Part shown: positions 23,829 to 35,050 of the stretch, piece by piece
Position numbering within the stretch: the first letter of the stretch is position 1
Layout: each line of letters starts with the position of its first letter
Source: Anthoceros angustus
Taxonomy: Eukaryota > Streptophyta > Anthocerotopsida > Anthocerotales > Anthocerotaceae
DNA length: 64,000 bases
Reading direction: 5' to 3'
Assembly (NCBI GenBank): GCA_010909165.1
Contig: VJWM01000144.1
Location: forward strand, 186,001-250,000
Translations under genes and position numbers: made by a program
The notes under the pieces: generated by a model
What the model was told of the DNA's origin: nothing
Database searches by the model: none
Seen by the model: the letters and a program-made list of their open reading frames with translations, nothing else

Positions 23829-26205
23829 ATACCCCAAAGGCTACCCGGACAAAGCTCGACAATCGAGCACAAGAAGTACATCTTTATTGGATTCACGGAT
23901 GGGGTGAAAGGATACAAGCTCATTCATCCACGGACATAGGATCACTCACTCACGAGATGTCCTATTCGTCAAGATATGCAGCCAATCTCCAGGTGGGAGC
24001 TCCCTCCAGAAATCAATGCACACGAGGACAGCGATGAGGCGACATCAACTTGTCTGCAGCACCTCACCACGGCACTCCACCACTGTTCTTCACCAGCGAT
24101 CCCACACCACCTCCCGCTCGCCCTTTGTCCGGCCTCCTCCCTACTTCACACCTGTCGGTTAAAGGCTCGGCCTCAAACACCTCTGAGACATCATCTTGAG
24201 ATTTCGACATTCCGACTGCAGCCTCCTCACACGCATCAGCGTCCTCGGCTCCCTAGCGAGCGCCCGCGGCCCTCGGAGGCGGCGGGGGCGGTTCGACTCG
24301 ATGGCGATGCACATGGAGCCGGGTTTACAAGACGCAGGGGTTCCCGGCTGCAAAATCGAAGATGACCATGACGATCTCTTCCATACCACAAATGCCTAGC
24401 CCGCATCACACCACGGATCGGGTTAGCGTTCTCCCAAGGTGCCACATCTGCTTTGGAATCCACGGCACGGGGAGCCACTTAGTGCATATCTTGAAACCCA
24501 CGGCTCACATGCGAAGAGCCTGAGGCTCGGCAATGGACATCGCGAGCAATTTCCAGCCACACAACTTAAGCGGGCCTTATCCCGGCACCCACAGGCAAGC
24601 GGATCTATTCATGCCGATTATCCTACTTATGATACTCACGCTATCCCGGATAATTGAGCTCAAGATCCTTCTCTCGAGGACATGGGCGAGGACCCACTAC
24701 AACCTGCTAACATTCCCGACAGGGAAGAAGACCTCGGTACTAATGCCGGTAAAATTAAAAGGTATTCTCCAACTAATTGGGAGACCCTAAAACACGTTAA
24801 CATCTTGTCTTACATGACTATAGATCAATTTGTTCGACAAGCTATCGAGGCCATCACTTGCCCGAAAGACTATAAAACTGGCTGAAAAGCAACCGGAGAA
24901 TCCTTACTCACTATTCGCTCGACGGTGGCGAATTCAACTCAATTCACCCTCGCAATTTTGCATGATCACGGATCGCAGTGTTACTACCCCACATACATCC
25001 CAATGTAACGGTGTAGAGAGGATGCAGAACCATACAGATGCGGTGTATCAATGCGATCCATGCAGCCTACCAAAAGCACCGAAGCCATGTCTCACGCAAG
25101 ATACATTCTCGAACCGAGCCTTACCTCCTCCTTACCACAACTCACACCTGAAGCTCGGACAGGGTCAAAACCCTATCCTATCCACCGTGAGTGTTCGGCT
25201 CAACAAGATATGTACATACCCCAAAGGCTTACCGGACAAAGCTCGACAATCGAGCACAAGAAGTACATCTTTATTGGATTCACGGATGGGGTGAAAGGAT
25301 ACAAGCTCATTCATCCACAGACACAGGATCACTCACTCACGAGATGTCCTATCTGTCGAAGATATGTGCCCAATCTCCGGGAGCTCCTCGGAGAATCAAT
25401 CACACGAGGAGCTGATGAGGACATCAACTTGTCTGCAGCACCACGGCACTCCACCACCTTCTTCACCAGTGATCCCACACCCACCTCCCGCTCCGCCGCC
25501 GTCCAGCCTCCTCCCACGCCCCCGCACACCGCCCGGCCACCAAACACCTCCCGACATCATCTTCGGGATTTCGACATTCCGAACTCGCAGCCTCCTCACT
25601 GACCGGGCGTCCTCGACTCCAGGCGCCACGGAGCGAGGGGACAGGTGCTCGATGGCGCACATGGAGTTTACACAAGACGAGGTTCCCATTTCCAGCAATC
25701 GGACCCGCAGCGATCTCTTCACCAACGTACCACAAATGCCTAGCCCGCATCACCACCGGATCGGGGCGTTCTCCCAAGGTGCCACATCCGCTGGAATCCA
25801 CGACACGTGAGCCACCGACGCATATCTTCAAAACCCGCCTCACGGCTCACCAAGAAGAGGCACGCTCGAAGAATGGACATCGCGAGCAATTTCCAGCCAC
25901 ACAACTTAAGCGGGCCTTATCCTGCACCCCACAGTGCAAGCGATCTATTCATGCCGATTATCCTACTTATGATACTCGCTATCTATAATTGAGCCTCAAG
26001 ATCCTTCTCTCGAGGACATGGAGGACCCACTACAACCTGCTAACATTCCGACACAGGGAAGAAGACCTCAGCGTACTAATGCCGGTAAAATTAAAAGGTA
26101 TTCTCCAACTAATTGGAGAGACCCTAAAACACGTTAGCATACTCTTGTCTTACCGCATGACTATAGATCAATTTGTTCCAAAGAAGCTATCGAGGCCATC
26201 ACTTG
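23829..26205 (+). repeat. 1.39-kb direct duplication inside copia-A
   Basis: The sequence from ATACCCCAAAGGCT (23,829) to about 24,865 recurs from 25,216 to about 26,205, with indels and substitutions, an offset of about 1,387 bp. Both copies run from the integrase C-terminus to the RT N-terminal extension ending in AIEAITC. Between the copies lies the integrase core. Confidence 0.75.
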
Positions 26206-26503
26206 CCGAAAAGGAGAACTCGAAGAAAGCCATCGTGTCGAATTAGATTCATTAAGAGCTTATAAAACTTGGAAACTAACTACATTACCTAAGGGTAGGA
26301 AGTTAGTTGGTTCTAAGTGGACCTTTAAGATTAAGCTAAATCTTGTGAGACATAGAGGTACAAGGCTAGTTAGTCGCTAAAGGGTACTCATGAAACATGG
26401 CCGACTACGAGACCTTTAGCCGTGCTTAAAATTACCTCATTAAGGATCCTAAAGGCTTTAGCTGCTCACCATGATTATGAGTTGATGCGGTTAGATATCA
26501 AAA
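23829..26503 (+). pseudogene. Copia-A integrase to RT start, decayed and duplicated
   Basis: About 24,900-25,210 gives the integrase core in broken frames: a GGEFNS block, HIPQCNGV-ER and MSHARYIL. It is followed by the integrase C-terminal KKYIFIGFTDGVKGYKLIHP (25,259-25,318), a Pro/Ser/Thr-rich linker, and the RT start KLVGSKWTFKIKLN (26,299-26,340) to RLDIK (26,488-26,502). The frame is then cut by CACTA-2 and resumes at 31,753. The KKYIFIGFTDGVKGYKLIHP segment also occurs at 23,872-23,931, because this part is duplicated. Many 1-2-nt shifts and stops. The upstream gag and 5' LTR are absent. Confidence 0.8.
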
Positions 26504-29500
26504 CACATCTAGGAAAACGTGTCCTTTACTACGGAATTTACTACGGACATTACTACTAAATTACAACACTTGTAGTAAAATGCCCGCTAAACACAGCGTT
26601 AATTTCCGTGGTAATGTCTTCAAACCGTATACCATGGCTATATACCGTATTCGATGTGACATACATACGATGTACTTTACTGAGTTGACCGTGACATGGG
26701 TTAGGGTTTAACTATTCACTTTACAACAACAATTATCTACAAATTCGACATTTACAATAAATCGTAATCATGGTTAATAAAATATGGTTAAGTAACCAAT
26801 GTGAATTAACTCAAGTTTATTAACTGAAGTTAAATAACAATGGTTTATAAACCATAGTTATGTAACCATGGTTAGGTTAATCAGCAATCAGAGTTATAAC
26901 GGCCAAAACACCGCTGCAAAATAAGGCGCGTAGTAAAAATCAAGTAAACAGGAACGTAGTAAAGTAAAACGGATTTATATTCGTAGTAAAGTGCACTGTA
27001 GTAAAATGAAGGGGTGCTAGGCGGTGTGGGTTATGGGTAATCAATTCGGTGATTGCACCTACATCCTACAATATATTAGACTCCCAGCCCCCTACATGCT
27101 ACAGGGCATCTAAAATTTTCTCCACCCAAAGACATCAACTCAAAGACGTGCCCCAAAGGTTTGCCACCGCCAAAAAGAAAACCACAAACTTAAATCCTTT
27201 AAGTTCAGAACTTCGCTATCCCAAAATAGACACAATAGTCCCGGACAACGACCTAACGTAATCATGCTCAAGCATCCTCGCTTGTCTTGCAACTTTTGGG
27301 AAGATAATGCCCCACCATCCACCGTCATCTATGACATTCGCTTTAAGATGGCCTCCATGACCTTCTCATCGCACTCCTTGATGGAATAGCCGCATCCTTC
27401 AACAAGGTCCACACATTAATCGCCTTGTCCTTCCTCGCCTTTGAGTCCACTTGCGGACCCAAAAGCTTGAGTTCTAGTTCCATCGCATCCAAAACTCTTT
27501 CAACTTTGTAAGCCAAGCCCCATGATTGGTGCCAAAGATTGATTTCATCCATGGTTGGGTCTCGCAAACTTCCTCTAAACCCGCCAAGAAACCCCTTCGC
27601 CCGCCATATCCAAAACATGCATAGCTATTACTTCCCACCTCCTTGCTCCTCCTCATGGCGCTAGCTTGGGCAACAACTCCATCCATCTTGTCTTGCTCCT
27701 CTTTCAAAAGGCCTCCCAAGATTCTTGCTTCACACTCTTGGGACATACTTGGGTGCGCTTTTGTCCTTGCAAGAAATAACGGGCTTCCTTCCTAACATTG
27801 TTCCTCCAAAATTTGATTAGGGTTCAAATTGCAAGACAATCAAAAGACCATGGACCACTCAAAGTCCGCTGATATGTCTCAACATGAAGCACACACGCCC
27901 CAAAGGGATGTATGAGAGGATTGAGGTTGCAAAATGCACTGTCCTTCATGGGCAGGACCAAAGATGTTTAGTGCATAGCCTCCAAATATGGCATAAAAGC
28001 CTGCCCCAGTCGCCGCAAAGAAATTCTGCCTCCCAAATTTGGGGCCTGAACCAGTGCCCCCATGTCAGGGCTGACATTTCGTGCCCCGAAATTTCATCTG
28101 CGGCCCCGAAATTTCGTGCTACAAAACTAAAAATGCCACCAAACATTGAAGACCACCAAGGATGGATGTGGCAGAAGCACGTGATGGACATCGTGCACCC
28201 TTTTCCTCTTGGGCCCCTAGAGCACTTTATGTCCAAATCTCGACATTCCATTGGAATGATATCATCTTCCTCACCACAAGATCATGAGGAAGATGTCGAT
28301 GCCGCTCTCCTCGCAGTATAGCAACTTTGCTTGCTCGCCACCCTCCAAGTCCCGCTCGACTAGTTGAAGATGAACATGTTTCATCGGAAGGTGTCCCATG
28401 TGCTTTAGGAGGGGCGTGTTTCGTGCCCTTCTCGCACTCTTCACATGCTTCACAAAATTAGACCACAGATGTTGTCTGTCGGTACCATGTTGATAGCTTC
28501 TTAACGTTCCTGCGGGTTCTCACTCGTTCTCTTCAACTTCTACCAATAGTGCATCATGGTTACCGCTAAGGTAACGCCGCCCAACGCAGCATGTATGGCT
28601 CATGGCGGGTTTGGGGAAGGACCTTGGTGCACTCGATGTATTGCTACCGGCGCTGCATTTGACGTCCCCAACCACCTCCTCTCTCGGATCGCAGCTTGTG
28701 CATCACAGAGCCCCTTCTATAGGAGCCGACACGTCCCCAACGGCCCGACAGTGATCTTGGTCGCTTTTGCCTTCACACAGCGCGCCTTCCTCGCCCAAGT
28801 CCGAATCGCCTCCATGATTTTATGAGTGGTGTGAGCCCATGCCCGTTCTTCAAATATGGCGACACTCATCCTTGTGAAATCTGCCTCTTCTGTCTTCATC
28901 CTCTCCGAACATGCGGATGATGCCCTAGCCGACTGTGCTCGCGTTTTGGTCCTTCACCCCGCCGTAGATGACGCCCACGCGCTTGTCTCCGGCGCCATCG
29001 ACCCTCCCACCCATGGAGGAACTTACCCTTAACTTGCCCACCGCGCTTCCTCCCTCTTGTTCCATTGTGCCCCAAGCCTTGAGAGGCAAATCAAAGTCCT
29101 CCTCCTCCTTTCCCGCATCTTCAAGAAGTCGAGACTTTGCCTGCTCTTTTCACCGCCGCCACTTGCCCTTCAGCCTCCGTGACGCCGAGCAATTTCAGCC
29201 GCCTGTTCCGTGAATTACTGACGGTCCATTTAGTCCGCCCGTCCACCGTGGCCTCCACAGAAAGATCTCCGCTACTAATGCTTGCCGCCAGCGCCGGGTC
29301 TCGAATCGGCTCGCATGCTTGAATCTTCCTCGCTGCTTTAGGCATCTACGACACAAGACTGGCCGTGATTCACGGAGCTTTGGAAAGGTCACTTCTGATT
29401 GGGAGGGAAAAAAGGAGAACATACCTCAACCTTAGCCGGTTTAGACCACGCTCGATGTGTCCTCCACCGCCCCGATCCGCTGTAGTAAGAATTTCAAAGT

Positions 29501-31749
29501 AGGGTTGTCACGCGGTGCTTGAAACCCCGAATCGAGAATTGGTAGAGCAAGGGAGAAGAGAGGACGAACAAAGTCACATGGACTTCCTCAGTACCGGGCA
29601 GAACGATACAAGTTTCATTTCGCGGATGTAACATGGCGAAACCAACTCAAACTACACAGGTTTATTATCCATTATTTACGGTCCATATATAGGCGTAAGG
29701 TCCTTGGCCTTTGGTACCCAAGTTCACCATCCGACCCAAACTCGGCTTTGAAGCCCAAGGAGTCATATTTGCTTTTTCAAGTCCAAGGAAAAGTTTTGCA
29801 ATTTTCATGAGCCAAGGAAACCCATTTCATCATGAGCCTATATATAGGCCATGTAATTGCTTTCTTTCACCCTAAGTCCAATCCGAGGCGTGAGTGTCCT
29901 TGGATTTTGGTGCCCATGGCAACTTCACCATCCGACCACCACGGCCAAGCCCAAGGAAAATGTTATTTGAATTTTCGATGGGTTTTGTTAACCATGGTTC
30001 GTCAAACCATGGATTCACGAACTCAAAGTCCAAGGAAACTCGTCGACCCTAAAGTGTCTCTCGACCACTTGAGAGCAAGATCCGCACTTTCACCAGACAC
30101 GTTCACACCGATCGATCCAAGCTCAGCACGCAGCCATGTGGCGTGTAACGCCTGCTTGCATTTGGGTGCACATGGCATGCGCCATTGGTCACACTTGACA
30201 CCATAGGGGCCCCGCCGCCATCCTCCTCGTCCGATGCCGAGCCCACCCGCAAGGTTGCGCACATTATCTCGCAAGCGCGCTCATGATTCGCAAGTCAAGG
30301 ATATTTTAACCAAACCCTAACTCAAGTTTTCCTTGGCTTCGGTAACCAAACCCTAACTCATGTTTCCCATGGGTTATGGTGTACCCTAACCCTAACCCGA
30401 AAGCCAAGGAGACTTGGGTTTGGGCTATATATGCCTCCATGGCCGGATATGTAACTAGGGTTTATGGTTTGACTGGGAAACGAATCTTGTTGACCACTCC
30501 AGCGCACCATCCTCGGCTCTCGCCATTCACTTGTCTAAAGGCACGCGGCATTTCATATGGAATGCACGTCATTGAATCCACTCGCCGCCACAAGTGTGCA
30601 TCCATTGGTGCCAGATGGGCATAAATGGAGGCATTGCTTGTTTGGCACACTCGACCGGCTTCGGATTTGCATGGTGCGTTTGGTCTTCCCACGAAGCCCG
30701 AATCCAGCCTTCTTATTTTGTCCTCCTAGATTTGCATGAAGCGCGCTTGCCTTCCTTGCCCTCGCAGCAAAGGTGAATTTTTCGTCACGACTTGCTTCAT
30801 GGTTCCGCTAATCGCCTCACAACGGCAAACGCGCGAGGGCAAGGAAGAACGCCCAATGTCTGGAGGAAATGGCCCCAGCAATCCGGATGGCAGCTGGGCG
30901 GCGGAGTGCCTGGAGATTTATCGCCAGACATGGGAGCAGGCCTGGTCGAATCGGAGGCTTCCGGTGCGCGACCCACACACGTCAGATGAGGTTGCAGACC
31001 GGCTTCTGGCACCCCAATCTACGGCGGAAGCCTTGGACTTCAAGAGCCGGGTGATGGAGATGGAGCAATGCTTCATGGAAATTATTGCCTCCTGAGGCTC
31101 GAGAGCGCCTGCACCTAGGTTGTTCCTTGATTGGATTGAAGCACGACACTTTTGCAAGTCTACTACAGTCGCCAACGGCGATGTGGAGATGATCAAGGAG
31201 GATTTTCAGCTTGTCCACCCGCAGCCCCTTTGTTCTCGCTTACAGTCGCCTAGCCCAAGCCTTAACCGATGTACACGCTACCTCTACGATTTTTCTTTTA
31301 GGGTAATAAGACGTGGTTTATCATCAAACCCATTCTAAATTAGTGTTGTAAACGAGCATCGTAAAGAGTCTTGTTGTAAACTCTAAGGTGTAGTAAACTA
31401 TGGGATGTTGTAAAATACCATTGGCATGTTGTAAAAGAACCCGTTGTAATGGAGAAAGTCTCAGAGTAAATTGATGGCCCGTAGTAAACAAACATGCCAT
31501 CGTTGTAACATCCATAAGCTTGTAAGTAACAAGTGCCCCGTAGTAAAATCCATTTTGTTTTGCCACGTATTGCGCCTTTGGCAAAACAAGCCTCAGTAAA
31601 GTGGGAATGAGGTTTAGTAAATTCTGTGGCTATACTTGAAAATAATACATAGACTTGAAACGGTGCCTTCAATTGACGTAGTAAAATGGGCGACGTGGTA
31701 AATGCACTTGTAAATCGCAATTAGTAAAAGTACACTTTTCCTAGTAGTG
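26504..31749 (+). mobile_element. CACTA-2, non-autonomous CACTA element, 5.25 kb
   Basis: Right end CTTTTCCTAGTAGTG (31,735-31,749) is a full CACTACTAGGAAAAG inverted terminus. The left end CACATCTAGGAAAACG (26,504) is its slightly altered partner. AAA flanks both ends (26,501-26,503 and 31,750-31,752), fitting a 3-bp target duplication. The insertion splits the copia RT between RLDIK and AFLYGNL. Subterminal regions are packed with GTAGTAAA/GTTGTAAA words (26,540-27,010; 31,340-31,735). The interior is the full R repeat. I found no transposase domains, so it would depend on another element. The orientation given is arbitrary. Confidence 0.85.
27022..31297 (+). repeat. R repeat copy 5 (most complete)
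   Basis: Serves as the reference for the other R copies: 27,022-28,908 matches copy 2, 28,157-31,297 copy 4, 29,096-30,124 copy 3, and 30,504-31,518 copy 1. Its minus strand keeps the same unknown protein fragments as copy 2 near 27,340-27,750. Otherwise it is non-coding, with TATATAGG motifs near 29,690 and 29,845. Confidence 0.75.
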
Positions 31750-31752
31750 AAA

Positions 31753-32940
31753 TGCCTTCCTCTACGGCAACCTCAAACACAAGATCTACATGGAAATACC
31801 TGAAGGCATACAAGTTAAGGACAGTCAGTTCAATGCCTGTGAATTACTAAAAGCACTTTACGGCCTCAAACAAAGTGCTCTTGAATGGTATGAAAACTTA
31901 GATGTCACCCTTCAGGACCTAGGCTTCACTAGACTAAGCTCAGATAGCAATATCTATATCAATAGACTTAATGGTCATTTTATTGTTCTAGGCGTCTCGT
32001 TGATGATATCGTACTAATGTCTAACTCAAGCACGTCCTAGAAAACACTCGTAAAATGCTTCGGCGATTCTCAATGACCACATGTCGAGAGCTTTCCTTTG
32101 CCTAGGTATTCAAATTGTTAGAGATAGAAGCGCTAGAAGTTTATTCATCCATCGCCTAAATACATACAAGAGATTTTAGTTAAGTACAAAATGATAGATT
32201 CTAAGCCTATTTCTACACCCATGGAAACTAACCAAAAGCTAGCGAGGATGATGAACAAGAATATGATGCCAATGATCATAGCACCGACGAGGTGCCTTAC
32301 TCTTCCGCTTCTCGGAAGTTTAATGTATTTAATAGTGCACTAGACCGGACCATTTTCGGTGGGAGCTTTATCTAAGTTATCCGCTCCTACTCAAGTTCAT
32401 TGGAAGGCGATAAAGAGGATCTTGATATTTGAGAGCAACCCCGGATATGGGATTACTTTATCATTCTCAAATCCAGCGGGACCAACATCTACAACTCGGG
32501 GTTCGGACCCGGGCGGACAGAGACAACAGAAAGAGCATAAGCGACTATGTCTTCTTACTCGGCGGGAAGCAACAGGCGAGCAAGCGACAACAACAATCTC
32601 ACTCGGCTCAGCGGATCGCTCCTTAACACGCATGCAAGGAAGGACTGCAGCGGCTTACGAGCTCGCGAGTTAGGAGAAATCCAGCAAATACCAAGACCCT
32701 TGCATTGCGACAATCGAGGCTATTTCGCTAACCTACTCAAAATTCCACGCTCGAGCGAAACACGTGGAGGTACAATTTCATTTTATAAGACAAGTCGTGA
32801 CGCAAATTTGATCCTCTCAGCGGAGATGATGACGTGCTAACAAAGGCACTCGACAAAGTGAAGCACCAAGAACATTCCTTCAACATGGGATTAAGAAGCT
32901 TAGCACATATATAATAGCTTAAGAAGGTCATAGAACCTAA
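31753..32940 (+). pseudogene. Copia-A reverse transcriptase and RNase H, decayed
   Basis: AFLYGNLKHKIYMEIPEGIQ continues the RT from the other side of CACTA-2. ELLKALYGLKQSALEWYENL (31,840-31,900) is the copia RT LYGLKQ block. A catalytic-site remnant (near 31,990-32,010), PKYIQEILVKYKMIDSKPIS-type connection sequence (32,150-32,215) and an RNase H-like tail up to AKLLN-like KHQEHSFNMGLR (32,860-32,900) follow. Multiple frame breaks. The polypurine tract AGTGGGAG (32,953-32,960) directly precedes the LTR, so this is the true 3' end of the internal region. Confidence 0.85.
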
Positions 32941-32960
32941 GAGCTAGGCGCTAGTGGGAG

Positions 32961-33152
32961 TGTTAGCATGTAGCACCTAGCCCTTAGGGCCTGATTCACA
33001 TAAAGCGTAACTTAATAGGCACATAACGAAGCGTCACGTGATTTACAACACATGACGCTTGGGCACAACCCTTGTATTTGAGCACTTCGCTCGCCATGCT
33101 TATTATTCAATCCATTCTGAACAATCGATCCCGGTCCATGTCGACCTTCACA
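32961..33152 (+). repeat. Copia-A 3' LTR
   Basis: Starts TGTTAGCATGTAGC just after the polypurine tract and ends CCTTCACA. A closely related copy is at 40,261-40,463, which fixes both borders. 192 bp, slightly shortened by small deletions relative to that copy. Confidence 0.85.
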
Positions 33153-33484
33153 AATGCATTGCTTAGTATTAGGAGCGGACGAGGAGGGGCGTGCACGGCG
33201 GTCGAGGCGTTAGGCCGAGATCGTTCTAGCCGTCGCCGACGCGTGTCCTCGGGGGCCGGAGTCGGGAGACGCGCCCGGCCTGCCGACCGAGGCGATGGCC
33301 GTCATCTGATGTTAAGAGCTATTGCGCTATGTACCCGGCTTACAACTCCCTTTTCTCTCTCTTCCAAGTAAAACAACAACTTTTAGTTTTTAACTTTTAT
33401 ATATTAAAGTGTTCGAGTTATTTTTCATCTTTTATCAGAGTGTTTTATAGTTTTACAGTTATAATTATATTTCCTAGGTGTATT
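33153..33484. other. Spacer, partly GC-rich, no gene
   Basis: 33,175-33,300 is GC-rich with CGACG words; 33,370-33,484 is AT-rich and is the 3' flank of the minus-strand gene that ends at 33,485. No conserved frame. Confidence 0.4.
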
Positions 33485-34782
33485 CTACCGGGTTGAAGGG
33501 GTATACATCGGTGATTTTGGATGTGCCTTGTCTTCAGAGTAATATTTCTTCCTCTGCTCATTGTACGGTCCGGATAGAAAGTTTATCATCTCAAGTATCT
33601 CGTCCAAACGTGAATATTTCTACAGGCAATGACAATGTAAGAAATTGTGCAAATTGAAAGTAACTATTCAAAATCTTGTATACTAACCTCAAACAGTGCA
33701 AACAACTCCTTTGATTCTTCGATAGCTACAAACAAAGGTAAAAATAGGTTAATATTTTACCTCCATTTCAAGTCGAAGTAGATCTTGCTCGGAATGTACC
33801 TTTCTGACTAATGTTAAGCAATGGCTGTGAAGATTTCCCACACTGCGGAAATGCGATTGTACGTTCTAGAAAGAGACCACCGTTAGAATTTTCATATTTT
33901 TATGAACATGAAATCCTAATATTATGAGACCTTTTGAATGTTTCTCGTTGTTTCTGGATCTTCCATGAGGGACAACAAGTCTGTAGTTTTCAGCTCCTTA
34001 TTTTCAATGGCTTCCGATATCTCTACATTCCCAAAATACAGTTAATATGAAGCAATTCACTTTAAACAAATTAATTAATCTAAAAGACTTACTCTTCTGA
34101 ATCTCCCTGTGCTGCTGTAGTGTTGGTGTAGACCCATCTGCATTGAGGATCGGTTACCTTTGGATTTTGAAGGCTATGTTCCCAAATGGGAACATAGCTG
34201 TTCTTGAAATCTTGGAACGCTTGTGGATACTGGTAATTACCCATCCATTTGCCGCAATCAATAAATTTCTTTGGCGGGCCATATGTTGGAGCATAATCCT
34301 CAGACTCCTCGATCTTTCTTTTTTTCTGCTATAGAAACACAGACAAGAGTTTAATGAGCTAAAGCATTGTATTAGTTTAATTTATAAATTAATGATGTGT
34401 TTAACCAACCTGGTGGGTGATGCAGGCATTGTTGATGTTTCCGTCAATTGCTTCCATTTTGTCCTTGATTTCCTTGTACTGTTCTGCGCTGTACAAATTG
34501 TTGAATTATATCTCACTAATATATGGCATCGCTAATGTGTTTGCATACCTCCAATAGTGATTGAATTGAGATTTGATGTCCGTTGAACCTTCTAACTAGA
34601 GTCATTGTTTCCAACTCTAAGCGGCGATTGTTGTTAAAATTTTTCTTTATATCCTGCAAGTATAAGACTGGTAAGCACGTTGTGGAGTCCTTTAATCATT
34701 CATACTACATGGTGTTTGAAACTTTTACCTTTTTATTTTCTCCAGCTTGGGAGGCACACGGCAAAGGAGGCAAGTCCTTCAT
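33485..34782 (-). CDS. Eight-exon gene, unknown helical protein (~277 aa)
   Basis: On the minus strand I can join eight exons at GT/AG borders: 34,782-34,729, 34,653-34,549, 34,478-34,410, 34,328-34,093, 34,020-33,931, 33,865-33,761, 33,725-33,688, 33,619-33,485. All introns are phase 0. Exon lengths are 54, 105, 69, 236, 90, 105, 38 and 135 nt; the 236 and 38 each look one G short at a GG next to a splice site. The product starts MKDLPPLPCASQAGENKK, has helical charged segments (EYKEIKDKMEAIDGN, then EAIENKELKTTDLLSLMEDP), a Tyr/Trp-rich middle (KFIDCGKWMGNYQYPQAFQD), and ends MYTPSTR then TAG. I do not recognise a family. A copia 3' LTR ends 7 bp upstream of the start codon in the same orientation. 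Confidence 0.7.
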
Positions 34783-34789
34783 CCATGGA

Positions 34790-35039
34790 TGTTGAAGGAT
34801 CGTGTGGCGGCACAAGATGGTGGAAAGAGGAGAGAGGAGGAAGCAAATGGATCTCTCACATTGAGATGAGGCTTATTTATACCTCCAACAGGGCTCCTAG
34901 AAGCTCCACAAGAAGCCCCTAGGAAGGAGCACAAGAAGCTTCCTAGTGATTAGCTTCAGCTAAACTAATGATACTTAACTGACACCTAACTTAGACTAAG
35001 TGTATTAGTCTAAGTACATTGGGCTTTAATACCCTTACA
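34790..35039 (-). repeat. Copia-B 3' LTR
   Basis: Runs TGTAAGGG to CCTTCAACA on the minus strand, 250 bp with TG..CA ends. It follows the polypurine tract AAGTGGGAGG (35,039-35,050). The segment 34,792-34,925 is shared with the degenerate 5' LTR at 39,742-39,890. The leader side contains TATTTATA (near 34,870), a plausible TATA region firing toward the eight-exon gene. Confidence 0.85.
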
Positions 35040-35050
35040 ACCTCCCACTT

